Shown: positions 11,049 through 22,936, counted from the stretch's first letter. The stretch is 64,000 nucleotides of DNA from Erythroxylum novogranatense (GCA_029891385.1 CM057230.1:55345414-55409413); one strand, 5' to 3'. Program-made: numbers and translations. The notes: generated from the letters alone by a model not told the origin.

Positions 11049-11050
11049 AC

Positions 11051-11062
11051 CGATATCAGAGC
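11051..11062 (+). promoter_or_regulatory. primer-binding site, mutated
   Basis: The sequence CGATATCAGAGC matches the initiator Met-tRNA primer site TGGTATCAGAGC at 10 of 12 positions. The two changes are at the first and third bases. Confidence 0.75.
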
Positions 11063-11090
11063 TTGGTTCGTATCACAACAATATGAAAAG

Positions 11091-11616
11091 ATGGAAAGCG
11101 CGAAGTTTCAAATTGAGAAATTTGATGGAAACAATTTTGGTTTTTGGAAGATACAGATGGAAGATTATCTGTATCAGAGAAAATTCCACGAACCCTTGTT
11201 ACGGATAAAGCCAGAAACCATAAGATAGGAGATTTGGGATCTGAAAGATCGGCAGGCGCTAGGGTTGATTTGTTTGTCGTTGGCAAGAAACGTTGCCTTC
11301 AACATTGTTAAAGAGACAACGACTGCAGAAGTACTGAAAGCACTGTCTAACATGTACGAAAAAACTGTCGGCTATCAATAAGGTATATTTGATGCGTCAT
11401 TTGTTTAATCTAGAGATGTCTGAAAGTGGATCTATTGCAGATCATATTAACGAATTTAATATGATTATCAGTCAATTAAGTTCTGTTGATATTAATTTTG
11501 ATGATGAGATTAGAGCCCTGATTTTGATGTCCTCTCTACCGGAGTCGTGGGATACTGTTGTTTTCGCAATTATTAGTTCGCGTGGGTCTGAGAAGCTAAA
11601 GTTTGATAAAGTTTGA
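11091..11616 (+). pseudogene. copia Gag N-terminal part
   Basis: The family start is the Met at 11091 (MESAKFQIEKFDGNNFGFWK). The MEDYLYQRKFHEPL motif follows. The frame is cut by TAG at 11226-11228, then by an extra base near 11370 in a YEK...SAINKVYLM context, and reopens at 11389 with MRHLFNLEMSESGSIADHI. A TGA at 11614-11616 stands where the family has Arg (CGA) in a KFD-V-R-DVVLSE context. Confidence 0.85.
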
Positions 11617-12534
11617 GATGTTGTCTTGAGCGAGAGCATTCGCAAAAGAGAAATCGAGGATTCGTCTGGTAATGCACTCAGTGTCGAGGGAAGGGGCAGG
11701 AGTAAGTCGAAGGGAGGCCATAGTAAACATGATCGATCGAAATCGAAAGGGCAGGAAAAATCTCAAGGCAAGAAGGAGGTCACTTGTTGGAATTGTGGTG
11801 AAAAAGGACACTTCAAGAAGGACTGCACTAAACCTAAGAAGAAAAAAGGCCAGAAAAACAATAAGTCCCATGAAGGTGATGATTTTATATGTTCTGCGGA
11901 AAACATTGGTGACGCCTTAATTCTTAGTGTGGACAGCCCAGTTGACTCCTGGATACTTGATTCCAATGCATCATTCCACTCTTCTCCGAGCAGAGAGATA
12001 TTCCATAATTTCAAGTTTGGAAATTTTGGGAAGGTATATCTTGCTGATAACAAAACCTTGGAGATTACTGAAAAAGGGGATGTATGTATACAGACCTCAG
12101 GTGGAGGTAGATGGAAGCTGCAAGATGTCAGGTATATTCCTGACTTGAAGAAGAACCTAATTTATATTGGTCAATTGGATAGCACGGGTTACAGGGCAGT
12201 GTTTGGGGAGAGTTCTTGGAAAATTGTGAAGAGAGCAATGGCAATAGCACGAGGCATAAAATCTGAAACTTTATACAGTACCGCATGGTGTTCGAACATG
12301 GTTGCTGTAGTCGATAGTGCATCGAGCTCAAATCTATGGCACAACAGACTAGGACACATGAGTCAGAAGGGGATGAAGATGCTAGCTTCAAAGGGGTATC
12401 TGCAAGGTTTGAAATCTGTTAATTTGGGTTTATGTGAGAGTTATGTTCTGGGAAAGCAAAAACAGGTTAGTTTCACAAAGGCCAGTAGAGAACCAAAGGC
12501 AGAACATTTAGAACTAATACATACAGACGTGTAG
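11617..12534 (+). pseudogene. copia nucleocapsid, protease and integrase N-terminus
   Basis: This continues in the same frame as the preceding Gag part after the TGA. An intact CCHC knuckle CWNCGEKGHFKKDC lies about 50 residues in. The protease site reads WILDSNASFH, with Asn (codon 11965-11967) replacing the glycine of the DSG triad, although the aspartate itself remains. The integrase zinc region has LWHNRLGHMS but CESYVLGK where a second cysteine is expected (Tyr codon 12442-12444). It ends at TAG 12532-12534 in HTDV-stop-GPS, where the family has Trp (TGG). Confidence 0.85.
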
Positions 12535-13316
12535 GGGCCATCTCTAGTCTCCTCTCTTGGTGGTTCAAAATACTACATCACCTTCATAGATGACTTCAGC
12601 AAGAAGGTAAGAGTTTACTTTCTAAAACATAAGTCAAATGTGTTTATTACCTTAAGAGGTGGAAGGTTTAAGTTGAAAATCAGACTGAGTTGAAGATTAA
12701 ATGCTTAAGGTCTGATAATGGTGGAGAGTATGATTCTACAAAATTCAAAAAATTTTGTGTTGATGAGGGAATTAGGTGCACCAGGACAATTCCTGGCAAG
12801 GCAAGACATAATGAGATTGCTAAAAGGATGAATAAAACGTTGAATGAGCGAGCAAGAAGCATGAGGTTACATGCTAGGCTGCCAAAAACGTTTTGGGCAG
12901 ATGTAGTAAACACAGCAGCATACTTGATAAATAGAGGCCCTTTAGTTCCTTTGGATTTCATGATGCCAGAAGAGGTTTGGTCGGGTAAGGAGGTCAAGCT
13001 TACTCACCTGCGGACTTTTGGTGTGTTGCCTATGTTCATGTTGATCCAGAGAAGAGAGACAAGCTTGATGCAAAGGCTTTGAAGTGTTATTTCATTAGGT
13101 ATGGTTCGGATCAGTTTGGATATAGATTTTGGGATGACAAGAATAGGAAGATCTTGAGGCATTGTGATGTGACATTTGATGAAAATGTCCTGTATAAGGA
13201 CAAGTTTAGGGTGAAACCTCAAGATGTAAAAAGAAGTGGGAGCTGAGGTTCAGTTGTCTAAAAATTCAGAAAATATTGTTGCAGAATCAGAATAGCAGCC
13301 AGTCACACATAAGCTA
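12535..13316 (+). pseudogene. copia integrase core, frameshifted
   Basis: The frame shifts between about 12640 and 12690. The open part 12690-13082 holds the second core aspartate (LRSDNGGEYDSTKF) and the AAYLINRGP motif. The catalytic glutamate is lost: codon 12822-12824 is AAA (Lys) in EIAKRMN where GVAERMN is usual. A one-base deletion near 13020 (TTTGGTGTGTTGCC context) then shifts the frame again, and the integrase tail (YGSDQFGYRFWDDKN) is in another phase up to about 13220. Confidence 0.85.
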
Positions 13317-13877
13317 GTGTTGAGGAGATCTACCAGGGTTATCAAGCCACCCGAAAGGTATTCATCATTCTTGCATTATTTGTTGACTGATGGAGGAGAA
13401 CTAGAATCTTTTGATGAGGCTTTGCAGGTGAAGGATTCAATCAAGTGGAAGCAAGCCATGGATGATGAGATATGGTCACTTGAGAAGAATGATACTTGGG
13501 AGTTAGCTGAGTTGCCTACAGGGAAGAAAGCTTTGTTGAACAAGTGGGCATATAGGATAAAGAATGAAACTGATGGTACAGTTAGGTTCAAGGCTCGATT
13601 GGTGGTTAAGGGATATTCACAAAGAAAAGGTATTGACTATACTAAAATATTCTATCCTGTTGTGAAATTAACTACAATAAGAATTTTGTTGAGTATTGTT
13701 GCAGCAGAGAACTTGCACCTTGAGCAGATGGATGTAAAAATATCATTTTTACATGGAGATCAGGTGGAAGAAATCTACATGCAGCAACCTGAGGGATATG
13801 AGGTTCCTAGTAAGGAACACATGGTGTGTAAGCTCAGAAAGAGTTTGTATAGATTGAACCAGGCTCTAAGACAGTGA
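13317..13877 (+). pseudogene. copia reverse transcriptase N-terminal half
   Basis: The open frame has RRSTRVIKPPERY at its start (integrase-RT linker), then NKWAYRIKNETDGTVRFKAR and the QMDVKISFLHGD motif that carries the first RT aspartate. It ends at TGA 13875-13877, where the family has Trp (TGG) in a LRQWYKKFD context. All residues needed for this half are otherwise recognisable. Confidence 0.88.
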
Positions 13878-14948
13878 TACAAGAAGTTTGACTTCTTCAT
13901 GTTAAAAAATGGTTATCACAGGAGTGAAAAGGATCAATGTTGTTACATCAAAAAATTTACTGACTCCTTTGTTATTTTACTTCTGTATGTAGATGATATG
14001 TTGATTGCATGTTCAAGTATGGAGGAGATAAATAATCTTAAAAAGAGACTGTCATTAGAGTTTGAGATGAAAGATTTGGATGCAGTAAAGCAGATTTTAG
14101 GAATGAGGATTTCCCGAGATCGGTCTGCTGGAATTCTAAATTTGTCCCAGAAGCAATACATTCAAAATGTGTTGTCCATGTTCAAAGTTGATGGTGTTAA
14201 GTTCAGGAGCATGACTTTGGCTAACCATCTCAAATTGTCAAAGGAGCAATCACCCAAGATAGCTGAGAAACGTGAGCATATGACAAAAGTGCCTTATGTT
14301 TCTGCAGTTGGGAGTTTGATGTATGCTATAGTCTGCACTAGGCCTGATATAGCACATGCAGTGGGAGCTGTGAGCAGATACGTGTTAGATCCAAGGAAAG
14401 AACATTGGGAAGCTGTGAAGTGGCTTCTGAGATACTTGAAAGGAGCAGTTAGCACCTTACTTTGTTATGAGAATGGTAAGGTAGTGCTGAAGGGTTTTGT
14501 TGATGCTAATCTTAGTGGAGATGTGGATTCAAGCAAGAATACATCCAGCTATGTCTACATTATAGATGGGACAATAGTGAATTGGATGTCTAAACTTCAA
14601 AAGTGTGTTTCTATGTCATCTACAGAGGTTGAATAAGTTGCAATAGCTGAAGCTGGTAAGGAGATGATATGGTTGACTAATTACTTGGAAGAGTTGGGTA
14701 AGAAGTAGCATGACAAGGTTCTCTTCACTGATAGTCAGAGTGCCATACAGCTGGTGAAGAATCCAGTTTATCATTTTAGAACTAAGAACATCCAGTATAG
14801 GTACCACTTCACTCGCAGTTTGGTGGGAGAAGGTGAGATGTGTTTGAAAAAGATTGTTAGTGCTAAGAATCCGACAGACATGTTGACTAAAGGTGTGGAT
14901 GCTGCGAAACTGGGGCTATGCAAGGCCTCAGTTGGTCTTCTACCATAG
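13878..14948 (+). pseudogene. copia RT C-terminal half and RNase H
   Basis: This is in the same frame as the preceding part. The catalytic YVDDML box is intact at 13986-13997. The QILGMRISRDR, YASAVGSLMYA-like and GYSDADLAG-like (here GFVDANLSGD) motifs follow. RNase H has MSSTEVE, with the stop TAA 14634-14636 replacing the next codon of the EAEYVA motif, then TAG at 14706-14708. The tail 14754-14948 carries SAKNPTDMLTKGVD and the natural stop region. Confidence 0.88.
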
Positions 14949-15044
14949 CATAGGAGATGTTACGCCTGGGTGAGTTTGTTGGGTACATTGGCATAGAGAA
15001 TGAAGATGGTTAGGTTGACTGGATCAGTCTTCAAATGGGAGAAT

Positions 15045-15296
15045 TGTTGAGATATGGAGCCTGATAAAATATACTGGACTTTACACTAGGTCCACGTTCA
15101 CTAAAAAAACTCTAGCGTTATATCTTTTGTATTCTATTCTCCTAGTGTATCATATTATCGAAAAACAATTCACATTGAATCAAAAAAATCTTAGCCGCTT
15201 GTGGACGTAGCTATATTTTGGTGAACCGCGTAAATCTGTGTGTTCGTTTTATTTTTCGCACTGTTCTTTGATTATTGTAATTGATCATCCGTAACA
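15045..15296 (+). repeat. 3' LTR of Tork-like copia with preceding polypurine tract
   Basis: Starts TGTTGAGATATGGAGCC and ends CCGTAACA, then target duplication AATTT. The purine-rich tract AAATGGGAGAAT lies directly before it. It lacks a short GC-rich piece present in the 5' LTR. Confidence 0.93.
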
Positions 15297-15301
15297 AATT
15301 T

Positions 15302-16695
15302 TGTGTATAGTTAATTCAATATTTATTGTAAAAAAAAACATATTAATTAGTGGTGACTAAAAAGTTATATTTTTATAAATAATAATAAAAGAGTTTTGAT
15401 ACTACCCACGTCTTGGATGATAATTTAGCCTTTAATATGGAAACACTTGTAAAATTATGGTTCAATCAAGGATGTTATGGTTCCAAAAAGGTTAAGGTTA
15501 GAATGCTGACAACTGGAAATTTTTGTTGCAGGCTGCAGCAGATGTTGAAGTGATTGAGACTCGCAAGTCAACCATGTAACTATTGCGTTACATACCCCGT
15601 CGTCCAAATCAACAGTGATATATTAATTGCGTGAAAATATTGTAATCAATAGGTACAGAACCAGATGTTGAAAAGAAATTCTGTCTAAAATCCAAGAACA
15701 GGCAAAAGAAAAAAGGAAAAAGGAAAGACGTAATAGTAATGCCTGCCAATGCCATGAACAGGGTGTTGCAGATGCAGGTGCTGCAACAAATTGACATGAT
15801 TACTGAGAGCCACCATTGAAGCAAAAACACCTGAAGCATAGGCTCCACTTTTGATGCCATCACAATTGGTGAAACAATGCAAAACTCAGGATAATCAAAT
15901 TGGATTGGCACAACATAGTCTGTGATGGGCTCACAGAAAAGCTAGAGAACAGTACTTAGAGAAGGTGTTTTAGTGGACAGCCTTTTTAAGTGTGTTGTTT
16001 CATATCTTATAGTAGCTATTTGCATGATACCACTACCACCAGCGCCTCCACCACCATTTGTCTTCTTGCCTCCTCTCTCTCTCCCCTATTATGAGCGTAA
16101 GCAGCATTAGTTGACTGGCTATGGGGCCTCTCTTGGTTTCAGTGCGAATGGCACCTGTTGATCAGACAACACAGGCTGATGCAAAAGGTTTGATTTCATC
16201 TTCACCATTTTTAGTACACCTGCGGAAAAGCAAAGTCTGTTTGCTTGCTTATGAACATTTTATCAACTTTTCTTTGTATTTCTTGGATTCCCTCTGTGAC
16301 ATGTATAATTTACGTAAACTCTAACTGGTTCAAGTTGGTTGGAGGGTCTTCTAAGAAATGTTAAAAATTAAGCTTTGAGAGACAAATTTGAGGCTTACAA
16401 TTTGGTATACGATGGACTAGATGTATCATTTTCACGTAATACTTTTCTATTAATAATATTTATCAAATGCAAGAGCACTTAATAGTTAAATGTCCTGGTT
16501 AGTGGAATTTGATTGTCTAGCCAATGTATGGGACGAGTAGATGAAGAAGAAGAGAGAAGAAAGCAGCTATTGCATTCCCTTCTCATCTCATAAAAAAAGA
16601 TGGAATGAAGGCATAAACTAGTCAACCACACAACAAAACACCAGGAACATAGACACTAGATGCTATCGTGCTATAGGAAAGAGCATCTCTCATTT
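15302..16695. other. low-copy spacer downstream of the bZIP gene
   Basis: Apart from the possible exon at 15532-15579 there is no supported gene. Overlapping minus-strand frames at 15609-15911 are hydrophobic but disagree in phase and match nothing I recognise. A glycine-rich minus-strand patch near 16020-16085 (GGGGAGGSG) lacks a frame of useful length. The last 200 bases are presumably the 3' UTR of the bZIP gene. Confidence 0.4.
15532..15579 (+). other. possible orphan terminal exon
   Basis: A pyrimidine-rich tract and consensus acceptor (TTTTTGTTGCAG) precede 16 codons that end at TAA: AAADVEVIETRKSTM. The composition differs from the AT-rich surroundings. Upstream exons would lie left of the copia element at 10784-15296, which would then sit in an intron, but I could not identify them. 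I do not recognise the peptide. Confidence 0.2.
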
Positions 16696-17307
16696 TCAGT
16701 GAAGCAAGTCTACAGATGTAGCGATGGATTGGCTTGAAGACTCAGCTCGGAGGTGTGCAGTATTGCAGGGGACCTCTTCAAGGTCTCTTAAAGCAGAGAC
16801 AGTATAAGGGCTGCCAATTTGCAAGTCAGTAAGCATTTGCCGAAGATCAGAAGCCTCTTCTTTGAGTCTTGCATTCTCTTGAAGAACGCGATCATGGCAC
16901 TCAGATACGTGGTTCAACTTGTCCATCAGATTGTGGTTCTCAGTGCGTAGCCGAACAACCTGAGACCATAGCTCGTCTAGGTGTCTTTGTTTCCTCATCC
17001 TCGACCTTCGAGCTGACTCTCTATTCGAAATCATTCTTCGCTGCTTCCTTTCGTCAATGATGCTAAGTTGATGTTCCGGATCATGAGCTTCATTGGAAGT
17101 TGGTGATGAATTATTGCTGCTAAGACTGGAGGACTGATGCAGAGTGAATTCGTGTGCCGATTGAGGAAAGGAAGAGGTCTGCAAGTTGGCTAATAATCTA
17201 TTGAAATGGATGTAATTAGTTTCTGTGATTGCGCCAAATTTAGTTGGCAAAGGAATTGAATTCTCAGGTGATAGATAGTGAATTCCGGTTAGTTCTCCTG
17301 GAAGCAT
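16696..17307 (-). CDS. bZIP43: bZIP transcription factor, bZIP42/43 type (group S)
   Basis: An intronless gene for 203 residues. The basic region ERKQRRMISNRESARRSR covers about residues 86-103, with the invariant Asn95 and Arg103 in N-x7-R spacing, and binds ACGT-core DNA in the nucleus. The zipper keeps heptad positions Leu113, Leu120, Leu127, Val134, Val141, Leu148 and Leu155. The N-terminus (PGELTGIHYLSPEN) and the DELWSQVVRLRTEN zipper start are typical of plant bZIP42/43 proteins, and length and single exon fit. The Met at 17305-17307 is the first in frame and lies 84 bases from a TATA box. No long upstream reading frame of the sucrose-control type seen in bZIP11 relatives fits in the short leader. 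It is the only intact host gene I can support here. Confidence 0.93.
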   Translation of the reverse strand: MLPGELTGIHYLSPENSIPLPTKFGAITETNYIHFNRLLANLQTSSFPQSAHEFTLHQSSSLSSNNSSPTSNEAHDPEHQLSIIDERKQRRMISNRESARRSRMRKQRHLDELWSQVVRLRTENHNLMDKLNHVSECHDRVLQENARLKEEASDLRQMLTDLQIGSPYTVSALRDLEEVPCNTAHLRAESSSQSIATSVDLLH

Positions 17308-17390
17308 GGCTCCAAATCAGGATGATAGCAGTTTAGGGCTGTGTATTTGGTTTTGGTGGAAGGATAGAATCAGCATGAGGAGTGCAGGGG

Positions 17391-17398
17391 TTATATAG
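17391..17398 (-). promoter_or_regulatory. TATA box of the bZIP gene
   Basis: The minus strand reads CTATATAA. Its distance to the start codon (about 84 bases) allows a leader of roughly 50-60 bases with a usual TATA-to-start-site spacing. The placement is inferred from sequence only. Confidence 0.6.
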
Positions 17399-19369
17399 GA
17401 GGGAAAAGGCAAATGAAGTGGGCCAAATTTCACCAAGAAGACAAGAGTAACAGTATAATCACTAGAAGTTTACATGAGCAAGAACTTGAACAATTCTTGT
17501 GGATGACAATATATCCTATGTATTCCCCTCGTGACTAGACATGCATATAAACAAACATACATATACGAAACTATACGATATTTGAGTCTCTTTCCAAGAC
17601 GGATAAGGAGATGTGCATACTTGTACTTTTTACTGTTTATGTATGTTTTGAACAGATAATGTCATGCATGAGAACCACAAGAATGGAAGTTTATAATCAT
17701 TTTGGGTGTGTTTGATGATGTGGGGGAATGTAATAATTTAAAATGAGGACTACTTTGGCAGGGGAAGAGAAGGAAAAGTTGGCGAATAGGAAATGTAGAA
17801 ATATGATGTTAAAGTCAATGTCACGGTGGTGGTTTTCTTCAGGAGCCTGGACAAATTCAGAATCATATTAACACTTCAAGCTCTATCAACCAATAACACC
17901 TTTGGGCTTCATGACGCAAGAAAGTTCAGTTTAAAAGTTGTGTAAATCAAACATCGTTTTTATTACAATTTCGGTGACTCACCCAGCACTTGATGTTGGG
18001 ATTGGAGGGGTCCATTAGATTGGAGTTATCAATTTAGTTAACATCCAGCACCTAAATCCCAACTATATATTTTAATAAACGTAACTAAAACAACCAAAAT
18101 CCTATGCAGATTCCTAATTCTTCAGTTAACAACATCTGCTACTTATCCTTCGAGCCTTACTGGGCTGCCTTCCCACTGGAAAGAATAAAGGGAAAAAGTA
18201 AAATATGATCGGCGGGAAGAGTAAAGCAATGTCCAAGAACTCAACCCATCTCACCGACATGCAGATTAATGAAAATTGAAATTGAGTTTTAAAGGTGTCT
18301 GTAACAGCTACTTCAGTAAAAGCAGCAGCTAAATGAAGGATAGCCTATAAATTATCAGCACTGTACATTGGTTCGCTTGCATAATTGTGTGTGTCAAGGA
18401 ATAAGTACCAATTTCTTATATTCTACCGCACGATACAGCAACAGCTACATCTATAGTTAATCACCTAATTAAACTACCTTATCAGATACCGTCACATCAG
18501 CGACCAATACGTTGGAGTTCTGGTATCTCACTCAAACATTAACCAGTAATTTCTCATTAGAGATTGTTGCTTATCAGGATCGTTTATTGACCCACTTGCT
18601 AAAATATTAATGTTATTAGTATAAAAAGAAGATTAGATCAAAAAAGTCCTGCCAAATCCTAGAGGCAGCAACTTGCGGACGCAAACGTTTTCGTTTTTTC
18701 TTTGAATATTCTATGTTCATGACTTTTAGCTTAGCATGTGTAATAAACTATGCTCCCAGTGTAGGTGATTCTCCACCATGGTATTTCCCTTGAGCACTTT
18801 ATTTCTCTTGTGGATCAGAATATCTATACATTTATTTTATGAGTTAGGGAAATTAAAGAATTAGATTCCACAACGACACTCACCTTTAACAGTCTAATCT
18901 AAACATGTGTTTGGGTTCCTGATTATCACCTTGCAGACATAAATGAGTTTCTTTGCGCATCTTTTATGTGTGCGTAATACACAACAGCTGGTCTTGAGAT
19001 GAAATATGAAATTACATTAGTCAATTAGCCATAAACCCGATAGAACAAATTTAAGGATTAGTTTTATCACAACAAACTTAACAAATTTGAGGATTAGATT
19101 TATCACCCTCCATAATTCCTATTTTTTGCTTATTTCTGGACCCTCATATAGAATAAAAATAAACAAATATAAGTCATTTTTGTTGTTCTTTATAAGGTCA
19201 AGAGTAGGTCTATCATTTATAAGAATAGGCCCTGGGTAGGTGCCCAACGTGCCCTTACTCAGGGCCGGCCTTGTCCATCACCATACTTCAAAATAGAGCG
19301 GGATGAAATCAATGATTTTTTTTTGAACGAACAAATGTAGAAACAAGAATATTTGCTTTTTGTAACACT
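17399..19369. other. bZIP upstream region and spacer
   Basis: No reading frame of note and no repeat structure that I recognise. The first kilobase is the presumed promoter of the bZIP gene. Around 19240-19275 a GC-rich patch (CAGGGCCGGCC) stands out but has no further support as a feature. Confidence 0.4.
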
Positions 19370-22300
19370 TCACAAATTTATTTAGCTTGAGAGAGAAAAA
19401 CATGTGTCCTTATCGAAGAAGCCTCCATACCAAGAAAATAACTTAAATGTCTTAATTCTTTTAAAGGGAACTTAATTTGCAACTTGTGAATAATATGTTT
19501 AATGAATGATTTGTTGTTCCCTATAATCAAAATATCATGCACATAAACGAGGAAAAAGGTTTGTTATGTAAGCATCTTTATGAAAATAGGAATTTTCTAT
19601 TTTAGAGGCTTGAAAACAATAGATAAATAGTTATATAGTGAGACATTTATGCCACCGTCTTGACTTGCTTAATTCCATAAATAGATTCATTTAACTTGCA
19701 ATTACAATGTGGTAAATCAAGATCCTTGAAACCTTGTAATTGCTTCATAAACACATCTTTATAAGTTTCCTATACAAAAAAGCATCTCAATTGTTTAAAA
19801 TAATTAAAGTAAGAATTAATTGAATCATTGTTGGATTTATCATAAGACTGAAAGTCTCTTTATAATCAATGCTAGGTTGTTGGATGAAACCCTTTGGTAA
19901 CCAAACGTGCCTCATATAGATCAACATTATCAGTATTATCTAGCTTAATTCGAAAAAGACACTTATTTCTAATTAAATTTTGGTTTTGTGATGTAGGGAC
20001 AAGGGTTCACATGTTGGTGGCAAGCATAACATTGAATTCTTTTTGCATTGCTTTTTTTTTTATTGGGGGACTTTGAATAGCTTGGATATAACAACTAGGT
20101 TCTTCACGCACGGTGGAGGTATGAAATATTTTTAGTTTTAACCGGCTTACTTGTAACCTAGTTACCTTGTATTGAGTTTTTGTGGTTGTTAGGAACTTTT
20201 GTATTATAGTCAAATAAGTAAACTTCCAAGGGAAGTCTAGGTGATATAGTGTGAGGAGATAGGTCATGATTTGAACAAGTTATGTTGGGGGTGACTGAGG
20301 GATGTTTGGATTATTTAGCATGCTAGATGGTGTTAGGTTGGATTTGGGTGTGTTAAGTTCATATGTTGAAGCTGGGGTTTATATATTTGATAGAGAAGTG
20401 TCAGATCTAAATGATTTGGCTGTATATGAGTAGGATTAGTATTTTTAAGTGAATGGGAAGAAAAAATTCTAAGTAATAGTAGCAGGACTTGTGTTATTGA
20501 AGTAGGACTATGAAATCAAAACAATATATGAAACACCAACTTCAATTTGTTTGAAAGGGAATGCACGTTCATTAAACATCACATGTTGTGAGACAACATA
20601 TTTTTTGGTGAAACAATTCAAACAAATATTACCCTTGTGGATTTTTCTATACCCCATAAAAACATAATTTTAGAACTAAGAGATAATTTACGAGGAGAAT
20701 AAGGACACAACAATGGATAACAAATATAACCAAACACATAAAGTGTATCATAACTAGGTTTTGTTGAAATAATTTATGATAGGGATTGTCATTATTTAAT
20801 GTCAGAGTGGGCATTCTATTGATTAGATACATTGTTATACCTAATGCATAATTCCAATATTCATATGGCGCATACGAATGATATAACTAGGACAAACCAG
20901 TCTCCACAATATGCCTATGTTTCCTTTTAGCACACCTATTTTGTTAAGAGGTTTTAGGATATTAAATCTTTAGGTAATACCATTATTAAGTAAATAGGAA
21001 GTCAAGGCTTGATATTCACCACCCCAATCTGCTTGAAAGGATTTGGTGGAACATTAGAATTTTTTTCAAAAAAATGTCAAATTTTAATTAAAACATCGAG
21101 AACTTCTTATATGAATTTAGGAAAATAAATCTAAGCATATTTACTATAATGATCATAAAACAAAACATAATAACAACACCCATCAAATACAAGCTATAGG
21201 ATAAAGTCCTCATAAATCTAAACAAATTAACTCTAATGGACTTTATGTAACATAATTAAACTTAGAAAGAGGTAACTTATGACTCTTATTAGTAGAACAA
21301 TCATGACGCAAACTGGAGACTTTATTGTTAACAAACAGAGATATTATTATGTAAAATATTATGAACGATACACATATGAGGATGTTCAAGTCATGATTGC
21401 TAGGTAGAAAGATTGCAAGAATGAGCATGAATAGGAGAGTTTGGTTAATGAATAAGTTCAAGTAGCATAGTGTATAACTCCTCAATCATTCTAGCTGATA
21501 TGAAACGATTCCTTTATATAGATATTCTTAATTATAAAATGGTTAGGAAAAAAAATCAATAGATATATCATTAGTTTTGGTACAATAATAAGCAAAAAGA
21601 AAGTTATTGTAAGATTGTGGAACATGTAAAATATCATATAGCTGAAAGCCACAATTCGAAAAGTGACAATTAGAAGAGCCAATATTAGAGAATGGGATTG
21701 TATTACCATTGTTAATTTGGATGTCATCAAAGGCCTTGATACTTCTGATGTGAAGTAAGATTTTCAATATTAGTTGTAAGATGATGCATTGCAATATCCA
21801 TAATATATTGATGTTTTAGCAAGGGATTGGTGTAGCCAAATTGGCATTCAACCTAAAAGTGTGTACCTATTAATAATTGAACATTGAGGTTGGGTAATGT
21901 CTATCTAAATTATCGTGACTACCATTAGTATGATAGATCCAAGTTAATAAATCAGTTGATGATCCTTGTGAACTAAATAACTCTTTGATGATAATATTGT
22001 GTAAATGGAACACCATTAAAGTGAGCTAAATAGGTATTTAATTCTCGACCATGATTTTGGTTACCATGACCTCCACATACAGAATTTTAATATTTACAAT
22101 TGGAATTAGAAGAAAAAGATTCTTGATTATTGGCATAATGGGTTGTTGGTTTCACAACTTCCTTTGATGATACATCATTAGACAAATTCTATTCTTCGCT
22201 TACTAATAACCTAAACAAATCATCAAAAGAAACATGATCAATAATGGGATGATATTTTTTGCTAAGGCAAATAATTATCACTTGTACAAGATTATCTTCA

Positions 22301-22860
22301 GGTACTTGATGTTGTAAAGTTGTAAATTAATCAAACATTCCCTTAGTTAGTTGCATATATTATGTAAAATTTTTATTATTATGTTTTTCTAAAAGATAAA
22401 ATTTAGATTTAATGGTTCAACCTTGAGACCTGATGCATATATGGTCAAAAGCTTTTTCCAAGCATATCTGGTCATTGTTACACCTATAATTTATAGTACA
22501 AAGCTTTTTACCATTAATCTAACGATCCATCTTAGTACCAATTGATACATTTGAAACCAGATTTTAAAAAGGGGGTTAGGATCATTGTTGATTGGTTTTG
22601 GTGGAGATATTTTTCTTTCATTAATGAGATGTGCCAAATTGTAGCTATTTAGCAAAAGGAGGGGTTTTGTTTGCCACAATAGATAATTATTTAAATTTAA
22701 TTTAATATAAAGCTGACTAACAAAGTTGGGAAAGTATATGACTGTCATTAAGCTAGAAGTGGTTGAAGTAAAGGTAAGAATTATAGCTCCTTCATTAGCC
22801 ACATTTGATGCTAGAAGGCGGTTAAAAATGGAAAATGTTGACAATCGTAATTTAGGAGAT
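19370..22860 (-). pseudogene. highly degraded copia polyprotein (Ale/Retrofit-like)
   Basis: Fragments lie in copia order on the minus strand. Gag (22491-22844) has LNLNNYLLWQTKPLLLLNSY. A post-protease part (21543-21794) has NNGNTIPFSNIGSSN and YDILHVPQSYNNFLF. Integrase pieces (20640-21485) include HKLPLSKFNYVT and YLINRMPT. The RT start (20007-20267) has EEPSCYIQAIQSP. The RT active box at 19534-19545 reads YVHD, so one catalytic Asp is now His. Stops occur every few dozen codons. No LTR, primer site or target duplication could be found, so the edges are only the edges of recognisable coding sequence. Confidence 0.75.
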
Positions 22861-22936
22861 GGCCAATCGTTTTAGTGGGACAAAGGAAATTGGGGGTGGA
22901 TAATAAATAAATGATAAAATTAGATGTATAGCACCC

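Larger units (their letters stand above)
10784..15296 (+). mobile_element. complete Tork/TNT1-like copia retrotransposon (4513 bp)
   Basis: Two LTRs (10784-11048 and 15045-15296) with TGTT...AACA ends enclose primer site, gag, zinc knuckle, protease, integrase, RT and RNase H in copia order. Identical 5-bp duplications AATTT lie at 10779-10783 and 15297-15301, so both ends are exact. The LTRs differ at many positions and by a 13-bp-scale indel near the GTCCACGTTC block, and the coding region has many stops and frameshifts. It is an old, non-autonomous copy. Lineage is inferred from the Gag (MEDYLYQ, IADHINEF) and RNase H motifs. Confidence 0.95.

Noticed and set aside
15609..15911. Hydrophobic minus-strand frames resembling a small membrane protein
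   Set aside because: Two phases compete, no conserved motif is recognised, and no promoter or splice signal supports either.
16020..16085. Glycine-rich minus-strand stretch reminiscent of plant metal-binding or glycine-rich proteins
   Set aside because: Too short, no open frame of useful length and no cysteine motif.
16869..17060. Plus-strand frame opposite the bZIP gene
   Set aside because: Shadow of the conserved bZIP coding strand.
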